From NCBI GenBank assembly GCA_046496815.1, contig JAWOGN010000031.1:1-15268 (forward strand): 15,268 nucleotides of DNA. The letters are read 5' to 3'. Both the position numbers and the translations under genes were made by a program. Source of the stretch: JAWOGN01 sp046496815. GTDB lineage: Bacteria > Desulfobacterota > DSM-4660 > Desulfatiglandales > Desulfatiglandaceae. The notes under the pieces were generated by a model. The model was not told where the DNA came from, did not search any database, and saw nothing but the letters and a program-made list of their open reading frames with translations. Of the stretch, positions 5,934 through 14,212 are shown piece by piece (the first letter of the stretch is position 1; every line of letters starts with the position of its first letter).

Positions 5934-8020
5934 GATTTTTTCTCCCCCTTGGTTCTTTTCCCAAATCGCATTTTAAGTTCGTCCGCGATGGATTCAGGGA
6001 CCCTCGCGTATTTTGAAAACTCCATGGTAAACTCGGCTTTTCCTTGGGTCAGTGATCTCAGTGTCGTGGCATAACCGAACATTTCCGCCAACGGGACCTC
6101 TGCTTCAATGGTTGTAAATACGCCGTCTTCCGCCGAACTCGTTATCAGCCCCCGACGCTGGTTGATGGAAGCCATCACACTTCCCTGAAACTCCGATGGG
6201 GACTCAATCGCCACTTTCATGATCGGTTCTAAAATCATCGGCTTGGCTTTCATATACGCCTGTTTGAAAGCGCCGATTGCGGCCTGAGTAAATGCCCGCT
6301 CTGAAGAATCCACGCTGTGAAATTGACCGTCGTTTACGGTGACGATCATTCCCAGAACGGGGAACCCGAGCGCTTGGCCCGCTTTCAGGCAAGATTGAAA
6401 CCCCTTATCCACGGCCGGCAGGTATTCGGTTGGAATCACCCCCCCTTTGACTTGGTTCACGAATTCATATACGCCATTCTTGGAAGGCTCTATGAATCCG
6501 GCGACACGCCCGTACTGTCCGGAACCGCCGGTCTGTTTTTTATGAAGATAATCAAATGTCGCTTTTTGGGTGATGGCTTCCCGATAGGCGACTTGGGGCA
6601 TCCCGGTTTCCACCTCGGCGCCGAACTCTCTTTTCATCCGTTCAACATAGACCTCCAGATGGAGTTCCCCCATACCGGATATAATCGTCTCGCCGGACTC
6701 CGAATCCACCTGGGACCTGAAGGTGGGATCCTCCCGGACAAATCGGTTCAATGCCCGAGACATGTTATTTTGCGATTTGTGGTCCTTCGGGTTGATGGCC
6801 AACGAGATAACGGGCTCCGGCACGAACATCGACGACATGCTGTAGTTTGAGTGTCCATCCGTAAAGGTATCCCCCGATTTGCAATCCACCCCGAAGAGAG
6901 CGGCGATATCGCCGGCATACGCTCTGGTAATGTCCTCCATCTGATCTGCGTGCATTTGAACGAGTCTTCCCACCTTGATCTTTTTTCGAGTGCTCGTGAT
7001 GATCAAATCATCCCCCTTGCCGACTGAACCCTGATACACCCTCAGATACGTCAGCTGCCCATAGGGGGTGACTTCCAGCTTAAACGCCAATGCGACCGGT
7101 GGTTCCCCACTATCCACCTTAAGAAGCACCTCCATTTCATCGTGGTCCAAGTCAAGCGCCACATTTTCGATTTCGTTCGGTGCGGGAAGGTATGCGTTCA
7201 CGCCATCCAGTACGTTTTGAACACCGATATTCTTGTAGGCGGATCCCAAGAAAACCGGGGTCAAATTTCTCGAAAGTGTGCCTTGTCTTACCGCCTTGCG
7301 GATCATCTCCTCGCTGACGGTATCTGTGAATACGGCCTCCATGAGTTCATCAGAGAACATGGAAGCTGCATCCAAGAGTTCCTCTCTCTTGCCCTCGGCT
7401 TCCTTGAGGAGTTTCGCGGGGATCTCTGTTACTCTGACCTCCTCGCCACTGGGGCCCTCAAAATAGAAAGCTTTCATAGCTGCCAGGTCCACGACACCGG
7501 CAAAATCACCCTCCAGGCCGATGGGGATCTGCATAAGCACCGCATTGTGATTCAGTTTCCGGCGCAATTGGTTTACGACCTTATAGGGATCGGCCCCGGA
7601 ACGATCACATTTATTGACAAACGCGACGCGCGGGACTTTATATCGGTTCATCTGTCGATCCACGGTGATGGATTGCGACTGAACACCTCCGACGGCACAA
7701 AGGATCAGAATAGCCCCATCCATTACTCTCAGGGCACGCTCCACTTCGATGGTAAAATCCACATGGCCGGGGGTATCAATAATATTGATTCGGTGTCCTT
7801 TCCATTCACAGTGGGTGGCGGCCGAGGCGATGGTGATGCCCCTTTCTTTTTCCAGTTCCATGGAATCCATGGTCGCCCCTACACCGTCTTTGCCTTTGAC
7901 CTCATGAATGGCGGAGATCCGTTTTGTGTAATAAAGAATTCTCTCTGTAAGCGTTGTCTTACCGGAATCGATATGGGCACTGATGCCGATGTTTCTTAGT
8001 TTTCGAATGTCATGACCCAT
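5930..8020 (-). CDS. fusA: Elongation factor G, mitochondrial/spd-type
   Basis: The 696-residue translational GTPase moves tRNAs and mRNA on the ribosome after peptide bond formation. G motifs are complete: AHIDSGKTT (15-23), RGITI (60-64), DTPGH (82-86), NKCD (136-139) and GSA (about 266-268). The later EF-G domains follow, including HSVDSSERAF in domain IV and SEFQGSVMASINQRRG in domain V. HEVKGKDGVGATMDSMELEK, the serine in AHIDSGK, and CAVGGVQSQ with KLNHNA are shared with mitochondrial EF-G1 and the bacterial spdEFG1 clade, rather than the common EF-G (AHIDAGKTT). TGAGGTC lies 7 nt before the ATG. A candidate promoter lies just upstream and a terminator of the fad operon separates the two units. 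No rpsL, rpsG or tuf neighbour is present, so this is not the str operon. Whether another EF-G exists in the genome cannot be seen. Confidence 0.93.
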   Translation of the reverse strand: MGHDIRKLRNIGISAHIDSGKTTLTERILYYTKRISAIHEVKGKDGVGATMDSMELEKERGITIASAATHCEWKGHRINIIDTPGHVDFTIEVERALRVMDGAILILCAVGGVQSQSITVDRQMNRYKVPRVAFVNKCDRSGADPYKVVNQLRRKLNHNAVLMQIPIGLEGDFAGVVDLAAMKAFYFEGPSGEEVRVTEIPAKLLKEAEGKREELLDAASMFSDELMEAVFTDTVSEEMIRKAVRQGTLSRNLTPVFLGSAYKNIGVQNVLDGVNAYLPAPNEIENVALDLDHDEMEVLLKVDSGEPPVALAFKLEVTPYGQLTYLRVYQGSVGKGDDLIITSTRKKIKVGRLVQMHADQMEDITRAYAGDIAALFGVDCKSGDTFTDGHSNYSMSSMFVPEPVISLAINPKDHKSQNNMSRALNRFVREDPTFRSQVDSESGETIISGMGELHLEVYVERMKREFGAEVETGMPQVAYREAITQKATFDYLHKKQTGGSGQYGRVAGFIEPSKNGVYEFVNQVKGGVIPTEYLPAVDKGFQSCLKAGQALGFPVLGMIVTVNDGQFHSVDSSERAFTQAAIGAFKQAYMKAKPMILEPIMKVAIESPSEFQGSVMASINQRRGLITSSAEDGVFTTIEAEVPLAEMFGYATTLRSLTQGKAEFTMEFSKYARVPESIADELKMRFGKRTKGEKKS

Positions 8021-8073
8021 TGAAAAGACCTCAATAAAGTTGCAGGCACCGGGTGTTGAGCCGTTACCGATAA

Positions 8074-8102
8074 ATTCTAAGCTGTTTCCTCGTGAAATCC
8101 AA
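8074..8102 (-). promoter_or_regulatory. Candidate promoter for EF-G
   Basis: On the minus strand, TTGGAT (8102-8097) is followed after 17 nt by TAGAAT (8079-8074). The -10 element matches 5 of 6 consensus bases but the -35 only 3. It sits directly downstream of the fad operon terminator and 54 nt before the fusA start, where a separate promoter is needed. Confidence 0.45.
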
Positions 8103-8104
8103 TG

Positions 8105-8136
8105 AAAAAGAGGGCCTGCTTGGCAGGCCCTCTTTT
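8105..8136 (-). terminator. Strong intrinsic terminator of the fad operon
   Basis: A perfect 14-bp stem (AAAAGAGGGCCTGC at 8106-8119 with its complement at 8123-8136) encloses a 3-nt TTG loop. On the minus strand it ends in a TTTTT run at 8109-8105. It lies 24 nt past the fadE stop codon and upstream of the EF-G promoter, so it separates the two minus-strand units. The stem's A/T ends also give a T-run on the plus strand. Confidence 0.9.
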
Positions 8137-8160
8137 CCTTATACAGAAATGTTCCAGATA

Positions 8161-9945
8161 TTAGAAGGGATAAGATTCCAACTCGATAACCCTATCCGCA
8201 ACGGCCCGCTTCAGGGATACCGCATCCATCGGCTGATAACGGGCCAACTTCTTCACCCCTGCGAGCTGGGTACGCAGCATGTCACCCGCTTCCACGTAAG
8301 CCAGAACCTGCTTGGCCCAGATCTCAATCTTGGGGATCATTTCATCGACGTAAACCTTCACGGCTGCAATCTGATGGGTTGCCTTTTCCTCCCCCTTCTT
8401 GGAAATAATTTTAAGTGTTCTCAAAAGCCCGCTTTCCATGGCAAACACTTCAATCACGATATCCGCAATCTTTGCCATGATCTCCTGTTCTTTGGCCAAA
8501 TTCTGCTGGAATTTCTGGGCGGCGACACCCGCCACCATCAGGGCGATTTTCTTGCTCATTTTGACCATGTGTTCCTGGAGCGCCAGCGGTGTATCCGGAA
8601 GCTGGACGGAAAGGGGAGAATATGTCATCAGTTCGCCCGCAATCGCCTGGGCTGCAGGCAAGAGTTTCAAGCGTCCCTGCATGGCTCTCCGCATCATGGT
8701 CCCGGGGACAAGCATTCTGTTGATTTCATTTGTACCTTCCCAAATTTTGTTGATCCTGGAGTCTCGGTAGTATCTCTCAGCCGGATATTCCGCACAGAAT
8801 CCGTATCCACCCAAGATTTGAACGTACTCATCCACACAGAAGTCAAGCGTCTCCGAACCATAGACTTTGGTGATGGAACATTCGGCAGCGTATTCTTCGA
8901 TGGCTTTCGCATTTTCAGCGCCGTTTTTCTTTGCCTCCGCGTCCAGCTCGTTCAACTTATCGTCGAACATTCCGGCCTGCCGGTACATCATGCTTTCGCT
9001 CATATAGGTACGAATCGCCATATCCGCCAACTTCGCCTTGATCATGCCAAAAGAGCTGATGGGAACCTTGAACTGAATTCGACCGTTGGCATACTTTACG
9101 GCGTTTGTGACGCAGGTCTTACACCCCCCGACCGTCATGGCGCCGAGTTTCCAGCGGCCGATATTCAAGATATTAAAGGCAACCTTATGCCCTTTACCTA
9201 TTTCAAACATGACGTTTTCAACGGGCACCTCGGCGTCTTCGAGGATGAGGGGCCGGGTGGAGGACCCGTGCACACCCATTTTTTTCTCTTCCGCACCCGT
9301 GGAAACCCCCGGGAAACCCGCCTCCACAATAAAACTCGTAAAATCCCGGCCGTCCACCTTGGCGTACACCACAAAACTGTCGGCCCATCCGGCGTTGGTG
9401 ATGAACATCTTTTCACCGTTCAAAACATAATATTTGCCGTCTTCCGAAAGAACCGCCTTGGTTTTTGCATTCAGAGCATCCGTCCCGGAACCGGACTCGG
9501 TGAGACAATACGCGGCGCACCACTCCCCGGATGCAAGTTTGGGAAGATATTTTTTCTTCTGCTCCTCATTTCCAAAATACACGATGGGAAGGCTTCCAAT
9601 CCCTGTATGCGCCCCGTGCACAACCGCAAAGGCGCCTGCATTCCCCACGGCCTCCCCCACAACCGTGGTGCTGACCTTGTCCAGCCCCAACCCGCCATAT
9701 TCCTCCGGGATATCGGTGCTGAGAAGCCCCAGTTCTCCCGCCTTTGAAAGGAGATTCCGGACGAGATCGGGGTTTTTCTCTTCAAGGGCGTCAATATGCG
9801 GCATCACCTCTTTTTCCACAAAATCCTTAGCGGTTTCATAGATCATCCTGTGCTCATCCGTGAAGTCCTCAGGCGAAAACACATCCTCAGGCGCCGCATC
9901 GGTGATGAGAAATTCTCCCCCCGTAAATATTTTTCTATCAGCCAT
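8161..9945 (-). CDS. fadE: Acyl-CoA dehydrogenase, long C-terminal extension (FadE-type)
   Basis: The 594-residue FAD enzyme oxidises acyl-CoA to trans-2-enoyl-CoA, the first step of beta-oxidation, passing electrons to electron-transfer flavoprotein. The FAD/acyl-CoA site CLTESGSGTDA (147-157) is intact. QILGGYGF (376-383) is intact, and the catalytic-base position is E403 in IWEGTNEI. After about residue 430 a helical extension of about 160 residues follows, as in Bacillus FadE (about 594 residues) and mitochondrial VLCAD, and unlike short MCAD-type enzymes of about 380 residues. AAGGAG lies 8 nt before the ATG. The gene is last in the fadN-fadA-fadE order, 53 nt after fadA, and is followed by a strong terminator. 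No etfAB is in the window. Long-chain preference is inferred from the architecture. Confidence 0.92.
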   Translation of the reverse strand: MADRKIFTGGEFLITDAAPEDVFSPEDFTDEHRMIYETAKDFVEKEVMPHIDALEEKNPDLVRNLLSKAGELGLLSTDIPEEYGGLGLDKVSTTVVGEAVGNAGAFAVVHGAHTGIGSLPIVYFGNEEQKKKYLPKLASGEWCAAYCLTESGSGTDALNAKTKAVLSEDGKYYVLNGEKMFITNAGWADSFVVYAKVDGRDFTSFIVEAGFPGVSTGAEEKKMGVHGSSTRPLILEDAEVPVENVMFEIGKGHKVAFNILNIGRWKLGAMTVGGCKTCVTNAVKYANGRIQFKVPISSFGMIKAKLADMAIRTYMSESMMYRQAGMFDDKLNELDAEAKKNGAENAKAIEEYAAECSITKVYGSETLDFCVDEYVQILGGYGFCAEYPAERYYRDSRINKIWEGTNEINRMLVPGTMMRRAMQGRLKLLPAAQAIAGELMTYSPLSVQLPDTPLALQEHMVKMSKKIALMVAGVAAQKFQQNLAKEQEIMAKIADIVIEVFAMESGLLRTLKIISKKGEEKATHQIAAVKVYVDEMIPKIEIWAKQVLAYVEAGDMLRTQLAGVKKLARYQPMDAVSLKRAVADRVIELESYPF

Positions 9946-9998
9946 TTCCAGTACTCCTTCTCTATTGATGTTGCTGTCTGGGTATTCCTTGCTTACCG

Positions 9999-11183
9999 CT
10001 AATACGCTTCAACTTCGAAGATCGCCGCGGCTCCCATTCCAAAACCAATGCACATGGAAACCAGTCCCCATCGAAGCTTTCGTTCCTGCATCTCATAGAT
10101 GAGCTGGGTGGTTAACTTGGCGCCGGTGCAGCCCAAGGGATGTCCCAGCGCAATGGCGCCGCCATTGACGTTGGTAATCTCCTCATTGATCCCCAGCTCG
10201 CGAATGCAGTAGATGGCCTGGGCCGCAAATGCCTCGTTCAGCTCAATTAACTCCATCTGTTCAAGGCTCATCCCGGCAATTTTGAGCACCTTGGGAATGG
10301 CCACCGACGGACCCACGCCCATGTATTCCGGCGCACAGCCCTCCGCGGTATGGCATCGAAACGTGGCCATGGGTTTCAGGCCCAATGCTTTGGCCTTCTC
10401 CTTGGACATGAGCACCACCCCGGCGGCTGCGTCACTTGTTTGTGAGGAGTTGCCGGCCGTCACGGTTCCGTTGGGTTTAAAGGCGGGCCGAATATTTGCA
10501 ATGTTTTCTTTGGTCGTGCCCGGGCGCATGCCCTCATCCGTATCAAATATGACTTCCTCGTACGCAAAGTGGCCGTTGGGCAGTTGCGTTTGCTTCTTCA
10601 CCGTCAAAGGAACAATTTGGCTCTTGAATCGTCCCGCTTTGATAGCCGCCTCGGCCCGTTGCTGACTCCTGGCACCAAATTCATCCTGTTCCTCCCGACC
10701 GATGTCGTATCGCTCCGCCACATTTTCGGCCGTCAGACCCATCCCTGTGAAGGCACCCGGCCGGATGTCCACCAGCGCGGGATTCGGATACATCATGCTC
10801 CCCCCCATGGGGATTTGACTCATGCTCTCCACGCCGCCGCCGATAACGACATCGGAATACCCACACATGATCTTTTCAGCGCCGATCGCGATGGCTTGCA
10901 GACCTGAGGAGCAAAACCGGTTGACCGTCATTCCGGGAATTCGATCCGGCCATCCCATTGACATGACAAGCACACGTCCCAGGTTCAGTCCCTGTGTCGC
11001 CTCCGGAAACGTGCAACCGATGATGACGTCATCGATGAGCTCCGGGTCCAGTCCTCCCGCCCTTTTAAGGAGCTCTCCGAGCACCGTACATCCCATGTGC
11101 TCGGGACGGGTATCCTTCAATGTTCCGCGAGGGGCCTTTCCCACTGCCGTTCTGCATGCGGCAACGATCACGGCTTCTCTCAT
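9999..11183 (-). CDS. fadA: 3-ketoacyl-CoA thiolase (acetyl-CoA acyltransferase)
   Basis: This 394-residue cytoplasmic thiolase cleaves 3-ketoacyl-CoA with CoA to acetyl-CoA and a shortened acyl-CoA. The nucleophilic cysteine C91 lies in VNRFCSSGLQAI, NEAFA at 316-320, the catalytic histidine H348 in GGAIALGHPLGCTGA, and the second cysteine C378 in SMCIGFGMG. Length and motifs are those of the degradative thiolase family. GGAGG lies 5-8 nt before the ATG (TCCTCC at 11191-11196 on the plus strand). It is second in a fadN-fadA-fadE unit. The upstream fadN stop is about 330 nt away, and that gap is filled by a fold-back structure whose outer base ends close to this gene's ribosome binding site. 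Confidence 0.94.
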   Translation of the reverse strand: MREAVIVAACRTAVGKAPRGTLKDTRPEHMGCTVLGELLKRAGGLDPELIDDVIIGCTFPEATQGLNLGRVLVMSMGWPDRIPGMTVNRFCSSGLQAIAIGAEKIMCGYSDVVIGGGVESMSQIPMGGSMMYPNPALVDIRPGAFTGMGLTAENVAERYDIGREEQDEFGARSQQRAEAAIKAGRFKSQIVPLTVKKQTQLPNGHFAYEEVIFDTDEGMRPGTTKENIANIRPAFKPNGTVTAGNSSQTSDAAAGVVLMSKEKAKALGLKPMATFRCHTAEGCAPEYMGVGPSVAIPKVLKIAGMSLEQMELIELNEAFAAQAIYCIRELGINEEITNVNGGAIALGHPLGCTGAKLTTQLIYEMQERKLRWGLVSMCIGFGMGAAAIFEVEAY

Positions 11184-11200
11184 GGTGTTTTCCTCCCTCC

Positions 11201-11521
11201 AATTTAAAGGTTTGTATCACTTTAGCGCTTTGAAAAGCCCCAATATCGGAAAAGGGGGCCGTTGGGATCTCTTTGAGAAGGCTGCAAATGCTTCCCGCAT
11301 TCCATGGAACGGCAGCGAAGCCTTAAAACTCATTCCAGGACAGCCCCAGAGGAATATCTCTTGCGAAGCTGAGGTCTTCTCTGCCTGCACCGTGCCCCTT
11401 ATTTCGGGTATGGGGGCGTTCTACGTGTAGTGTAGAGTTTGTGTTGCAGCCATCTCAAAGAGATCCCAACGGCCCCCAACCCACCATTTCAAAGCGATAA
11501 ATTCATACAAAGGTTTTAATT
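11201..11521. repeat. Long fold-back (inverted-repeat) element between fadN and fadA
   Basis: An inner pair of 34-bp arms, 11254-11287 and 11444-11477, matches in 33 of 34 positions; the left arm starts GGGGGCCGTTGGG and ends GGCTGCAA. An outer pair, 11201-11235 and 11487-11521, matches in about 29 of 35, including TTTGTAT and CGCTTTGAAA. The arms are separated by an 18-nt/9-nt asymmetric interior and a 156-nt centre that holds no convincing ORF but several small dyads (for example TTCCATGGAA at 11300-11309). The right arm includes the fadN stop codon and the left arm ends next to the fadA ribosome binding site. It could be a MITE-like or other non-autonomous mobile element, a repetitive intergenic element, or a structured RNA within the operon mRNA. 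No target-site duplication or transposase was found. Confidence 0.85.
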
Positions 11522-13948
11522 CCTGAGCGGTTTCCCAGTTGTGAGCATGTGCTGCATCCTGGCCTGGGTCTTCGGATCCCCACACAGGCTCAGGAACGCC
11601 TCTCTTTCAAGATCCAGGAGATACTGCTCACTCACCTTCGTGTATTCAAGGACATTTCCGCCGCAGAGGACATACGCCAACTTGGTCCCCACCGTTACAT
11701 CGTGGTCCGTTGCGAATCCCTGTTCGTGCAGCGTCCAAAGAGCAAGTTTGAGCATGGCGAACGTATTCTCTCCGGGGACTCGAATTTCATCCAGTGCGCG
11801 TGGCGGCGTGTAGCCTTCCATGTTCATGGCCAGGACCGTCCGCTTGGCATCCTCTATCAGGTAATCCCGATTGACGGTCATCTTATCGGTGGGTCTCAAG
11901 TAGCCGAGCTTGACGGCTTCAGGCCCCGAGGTCGAAACTTTCGCCATGGCAATGGTCTCAAATGCTCTGGCAACGAATGGCATGAGTTCAATTTGTTTCG
12001 GGTATACACCGCCTTTTTGGACTTCAAACAGATGTTCGGTATTTCGAATGAACATCTCCTTGCATCCCCCGCCTGCCGGGATCACACCAACTCCCACTTC
12101 CACAAGACCCATATATGTTTCGGCTGCAAAGCGCACACGATCTGCCGCCAAGCAGATTTCACAGCCCCCACCCAGGGCCATGCCCGCGGGGGCCGCTACA
12201 ACCGGTTTGTCAAGGTATTTCAGTTTCATGAGCGCGTCCTGAAGTGCCTTTACCGCCCAGTCCAGATCATCCCACTCCTCCTCCTGTGCCGCAAAGAGAA
12301 CCACGGCCAAATTCGCTCCCACAGAGAAATTGTCCGCATGGTTGGCAATCACAAGCCCCTCAAAATCCTTGCTCACAATATCCGCAGCCTTCATCGTCAG
12401 GCTGATGATATCGTCCGCGATGGCATTCATTTTGGCATGGAACTCCAGGCACGCCACCCCATCGCCGATGTCCACAAGGGAGGCGCCGGTATTGCCCGCC
12501 ACTTTCTTTTCCCGATCCTTCAGGGACGGCAGGAGAATAACTCCCGGCTTTACGGGCACCTCCCGGTAGTCTTTGGATGCAACATCATAGTAGTAAAGAA
12601 TGCCTGCTTCCTTTTTATAAAAGGTCTCTTTCCCGCTATCCAGCATCTCTTGAACCCAACCGGGGATTTCATAGCCCGCCGCCTTCATCTTTGCCACAGA
12701 CTTGCTCACGCCTACCGCATCCCAGGTTTCGAAAGGTCCCAATCTCCGGCCAAACCCCCATTTCATGGCATTGTCGATGTTTACAATGTCGTCCGCAATC
12801 TCGGGAATGCGATTGGCGGCGTAAATCATCATGTCACTTATCTGGCCAAAGGTGAACTTTCCGGCCAAGTCTTCAGCATAATAAAGCGATTTGATCTTTT
12901 GAGGTGTGCCCGAAACGCCCTTGGCCGCTTCCAGGGAGGCCGACTTGACTTTTTGCTGGGAAGTGTATTCGAGTGTGCCGGGGTCAATGGACAAAATTTC
13001 CCGTTTTCCCTCAGCACCCCTCACCTTCTTGTAAAACCCCTGCCCGGTTTTTTCCCCAAGGAGGTTTTTCTCGATCATTCGATTGATAAATTCGGGCGGT
13101 TTGAACATCTCCCGTTTTTCATCATCGGGTGCTCCCTCGTAAACATTTTCCGCCACATGGAGCAAGGTATCGAGTCCCACCAGATCTGCGGTCCTGAAAG
13201 AGGCGCTCTTGGCATTTCCAATGACGGGTCCGGTAAGCTTATCCACGGCCTCCACGGTCAAACCCAGATCCGCCATGGATTTGATAACGGAAAACATGTT
13301 GTAGGTCCCGATCCGATTTGCTACGAAGTTTGGGGTATCCTTGGCATAGACGACGCCTTTGCCGATGACCTTCTCGAAGGTTTCCGCCAGGACTTCGATC
13401 ACTTCCGGAAGTGTGTCGGCGTTCGGCACGATCTCCACAAGCTTCATGTATCTCGGGGGATTAAAAAAATGGGTAATTGCAAAGTGCTTGCGGAAATTTT
13501 CAGAACGGCCCTCGCACATAGCTTGCGCTGAAATTCCGGATGTATTGGACGTCACAAGGGTACCGGGGCGCAGAACCGTTTCTATTTTTTCAAAAACACG
13601 TTTTTTGATATCAAGCCTTTCCACGACAACTTCCACAATCCAGTCGACATCACTCAACCAATCCGGATTGTCCTCCGTGTTGCCGGTAATGATCCGTTTG
13701 GCGTTCTCCGGGATGTAGAAAGAGGCCGGCTTTGATTTCAGTGCGGTATTTAGACCGTTTTCGGCAAACCGATTCCTGAATTTCTTGCTTTCCTCGGTCA
13801 TCCCTTTCCGCTTCTCGTCCTCTGTCAGTTCAGGGGGTACGATATCGAGAAGAACCGTCTCAATACCCACATTGGCCAGCTGAGCGGCGATGGTCGCTCC
13901 CATCACTCCCGCCCCGACCACACCGGCCCTCTTTAGCATTTTTTCCAT
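11516..13948 (-). CDS. fadN: 3-hydroxyacyl-CoA dehydrogenase / enoyl-CoA hydratase (FadN-type)
   Basis: This 810-residue bifunctional enzyme performs the two middle beta-oxidation steps. The N-terminal half is the NAD-dependent dehydrogenase: Rossmann motif GAGVMG (12-17), acidic D35 at the end of strand 2, SNTSGIS (134-140), and the catalytic pair near H160 (AITHFFNP) with E172 (LVEIV). The C-terminal third (about 490-700) is an enoyl-CoA hydratase/isomerase domain with an oxyanion-hole segment ALGGGCE (591-597) and E617 in GLVEVGVG followed by IPAGGG. The dehydrogenase-first order matches Bacillus FadN (about 789 residues) and is the reverse of E. coli FadB. AAGGAGG lies 7 nt before the ATG. 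It is first in fadN-fadA-fadE, with a FadR-like palindrome about 70 bp upstream. Confidence 0.93.
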   Translation of the reverse strand: MEKMLKRAGVVGAGVMGATIAAQLANVGIETVLLDIVPPELTEDEKRKGMTEESKKFRNRFAENGLNTALKSKPASFYIPENAKRIITGNTEDNPDWLSDVDWIVEVVVERLDIKKRVFEKIETVLRPGTLVTSNTSGISAQAMCEGRSENFRKHFAITHFFNPPRYMKLVEIVPNADTLPEVIEVLAETFEKVIGKGVVYAKDTPNFVANRIGTYNMFSVIKSMADLGLTVEAVDKLTGPVIGNAKSASFRTADLVGLDTLLHVAENVYEGAPDDEKREMFKPPEFINRMIEKNLLGEKTGQGFYKKVRGAEGKREILSIDPGTLEYTSQQKVKSASLEAAKGVSGTPQKIKSLYYAEDLAGKFTFGQISDMMIYAANRIPEIADDIVNIDNAMKWGFGRRLGPFETWDAVGVSKSVAKMKAAGYEIPGWVQEMLDSGKETFYKKEAGILYYYDVASKDYREVPVKPGVILLPSLKDREKKVAGNTGASLVDIGDGVACLEFHAKMNAIADDIISLTMKAADIVSKDFEGLVIANHADNFSVGANLAVVLFAAQEEEWDDLDWAVKALQDALMKLKYLDKPVVAAPAGMALGGGCEICLAADRVRFAAETYMGLVEVGVGVIPAGGGCKEMFIRNTEHLFEVQKGGVYPKQIELMPFVARAFETIAMAKVSTSGPEAVKLGYLRPTDKMTVNRDYLIEDAKRTVLAMNMEGYTPPRALDEIRVPGENTFAMLKLALWTLHEQGFATDHDVTVGTKLAYVLCGGNVLEYTKVSEQYLLDLEREAFLSLCGDPKTQARMQHMLTTGKPLRN

Positions 13949-14016
13949 ATGGGGACCTCCTTGATCCGTTCAGTTGCATACGCCTAAGCAGGGTTAACAC
14001 AGAACATATGAAATCA

Positions 14017-14034
14017 TGAATGAACTTTCATTCA
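14017..14034. promoter_or_regulatory. FadR-like palindromic operator
   Basis: TGAATGAA and TTCATTCA flank a 2-bp centre (CT), giving a perfect 8-bp dyad. It resembles the Bacillus subtilis FadR box recalled as TGAATGAMTANTCATTCA: both 7-bp arms match and only the centre differs. It lies 69 bp upstream of fadN and 179 bp upstream of the flavodoxin-like gene, between divergent genes. In Bacillus, TetR-family FadR represses fad genes and is released by long-chain acyl-CoA. No tetR gene is in the window, so the regulator is inferred. Confidence 0.6.
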
Positions 14035-14212
14035 CAATTTTTGACCGTAACATCGTCTACTTATGAAGTCAACACTTTTTGATCATGGAAAGCGTCTTTG
14101 TTCAACCGCACCCATGCGAATCCATAGGGTCAGACAGCCCTCAAACCCCTTGCAATCGCTGTCGCAATCTTGTAAATAGCACCTAAATATGGACTACCTG
14201 AGGAGAAAAGAT

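Noticed and set aside
7142..7999. 285-codon plus-strand open frame antisense to EF-G
   Set aside because: It covers the conserved GTPase domain on the opposite strand and has no recognisable fold.
8092..9747. 551-codon plus-strand open frame antisense to fadE
   Set aside because: It lies wholly over a well-motifed acyl-CoA dehydrogenase, is rich in His, Arg and Phe with no domain pattern, and starts inside the terminator region. It is a shadow of fadE codon usage.
10822..11430. Plus-strand frame running from antisense fadA into the fold-back element
   Set aside because: Most of it is antisense to the thiolase; the part within the element is not protein-like.
11549..13531. 660-codon plus-strand open frame antisense to fadN
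   Set aside because: Low-complexity His/Arg/Phe-rich translation, no ribosome binding site, entirely over fadN, whose motifs are intact.
14041..14212. Promoters for the flavodoxin-like gene (TTGACC at 14041, TTGCAA near 14150)
   Set aside because: The -10 matches at acceptable spacing are poor (TATGAA at 15 nt, TAAATA at 17 nt), so none is called.
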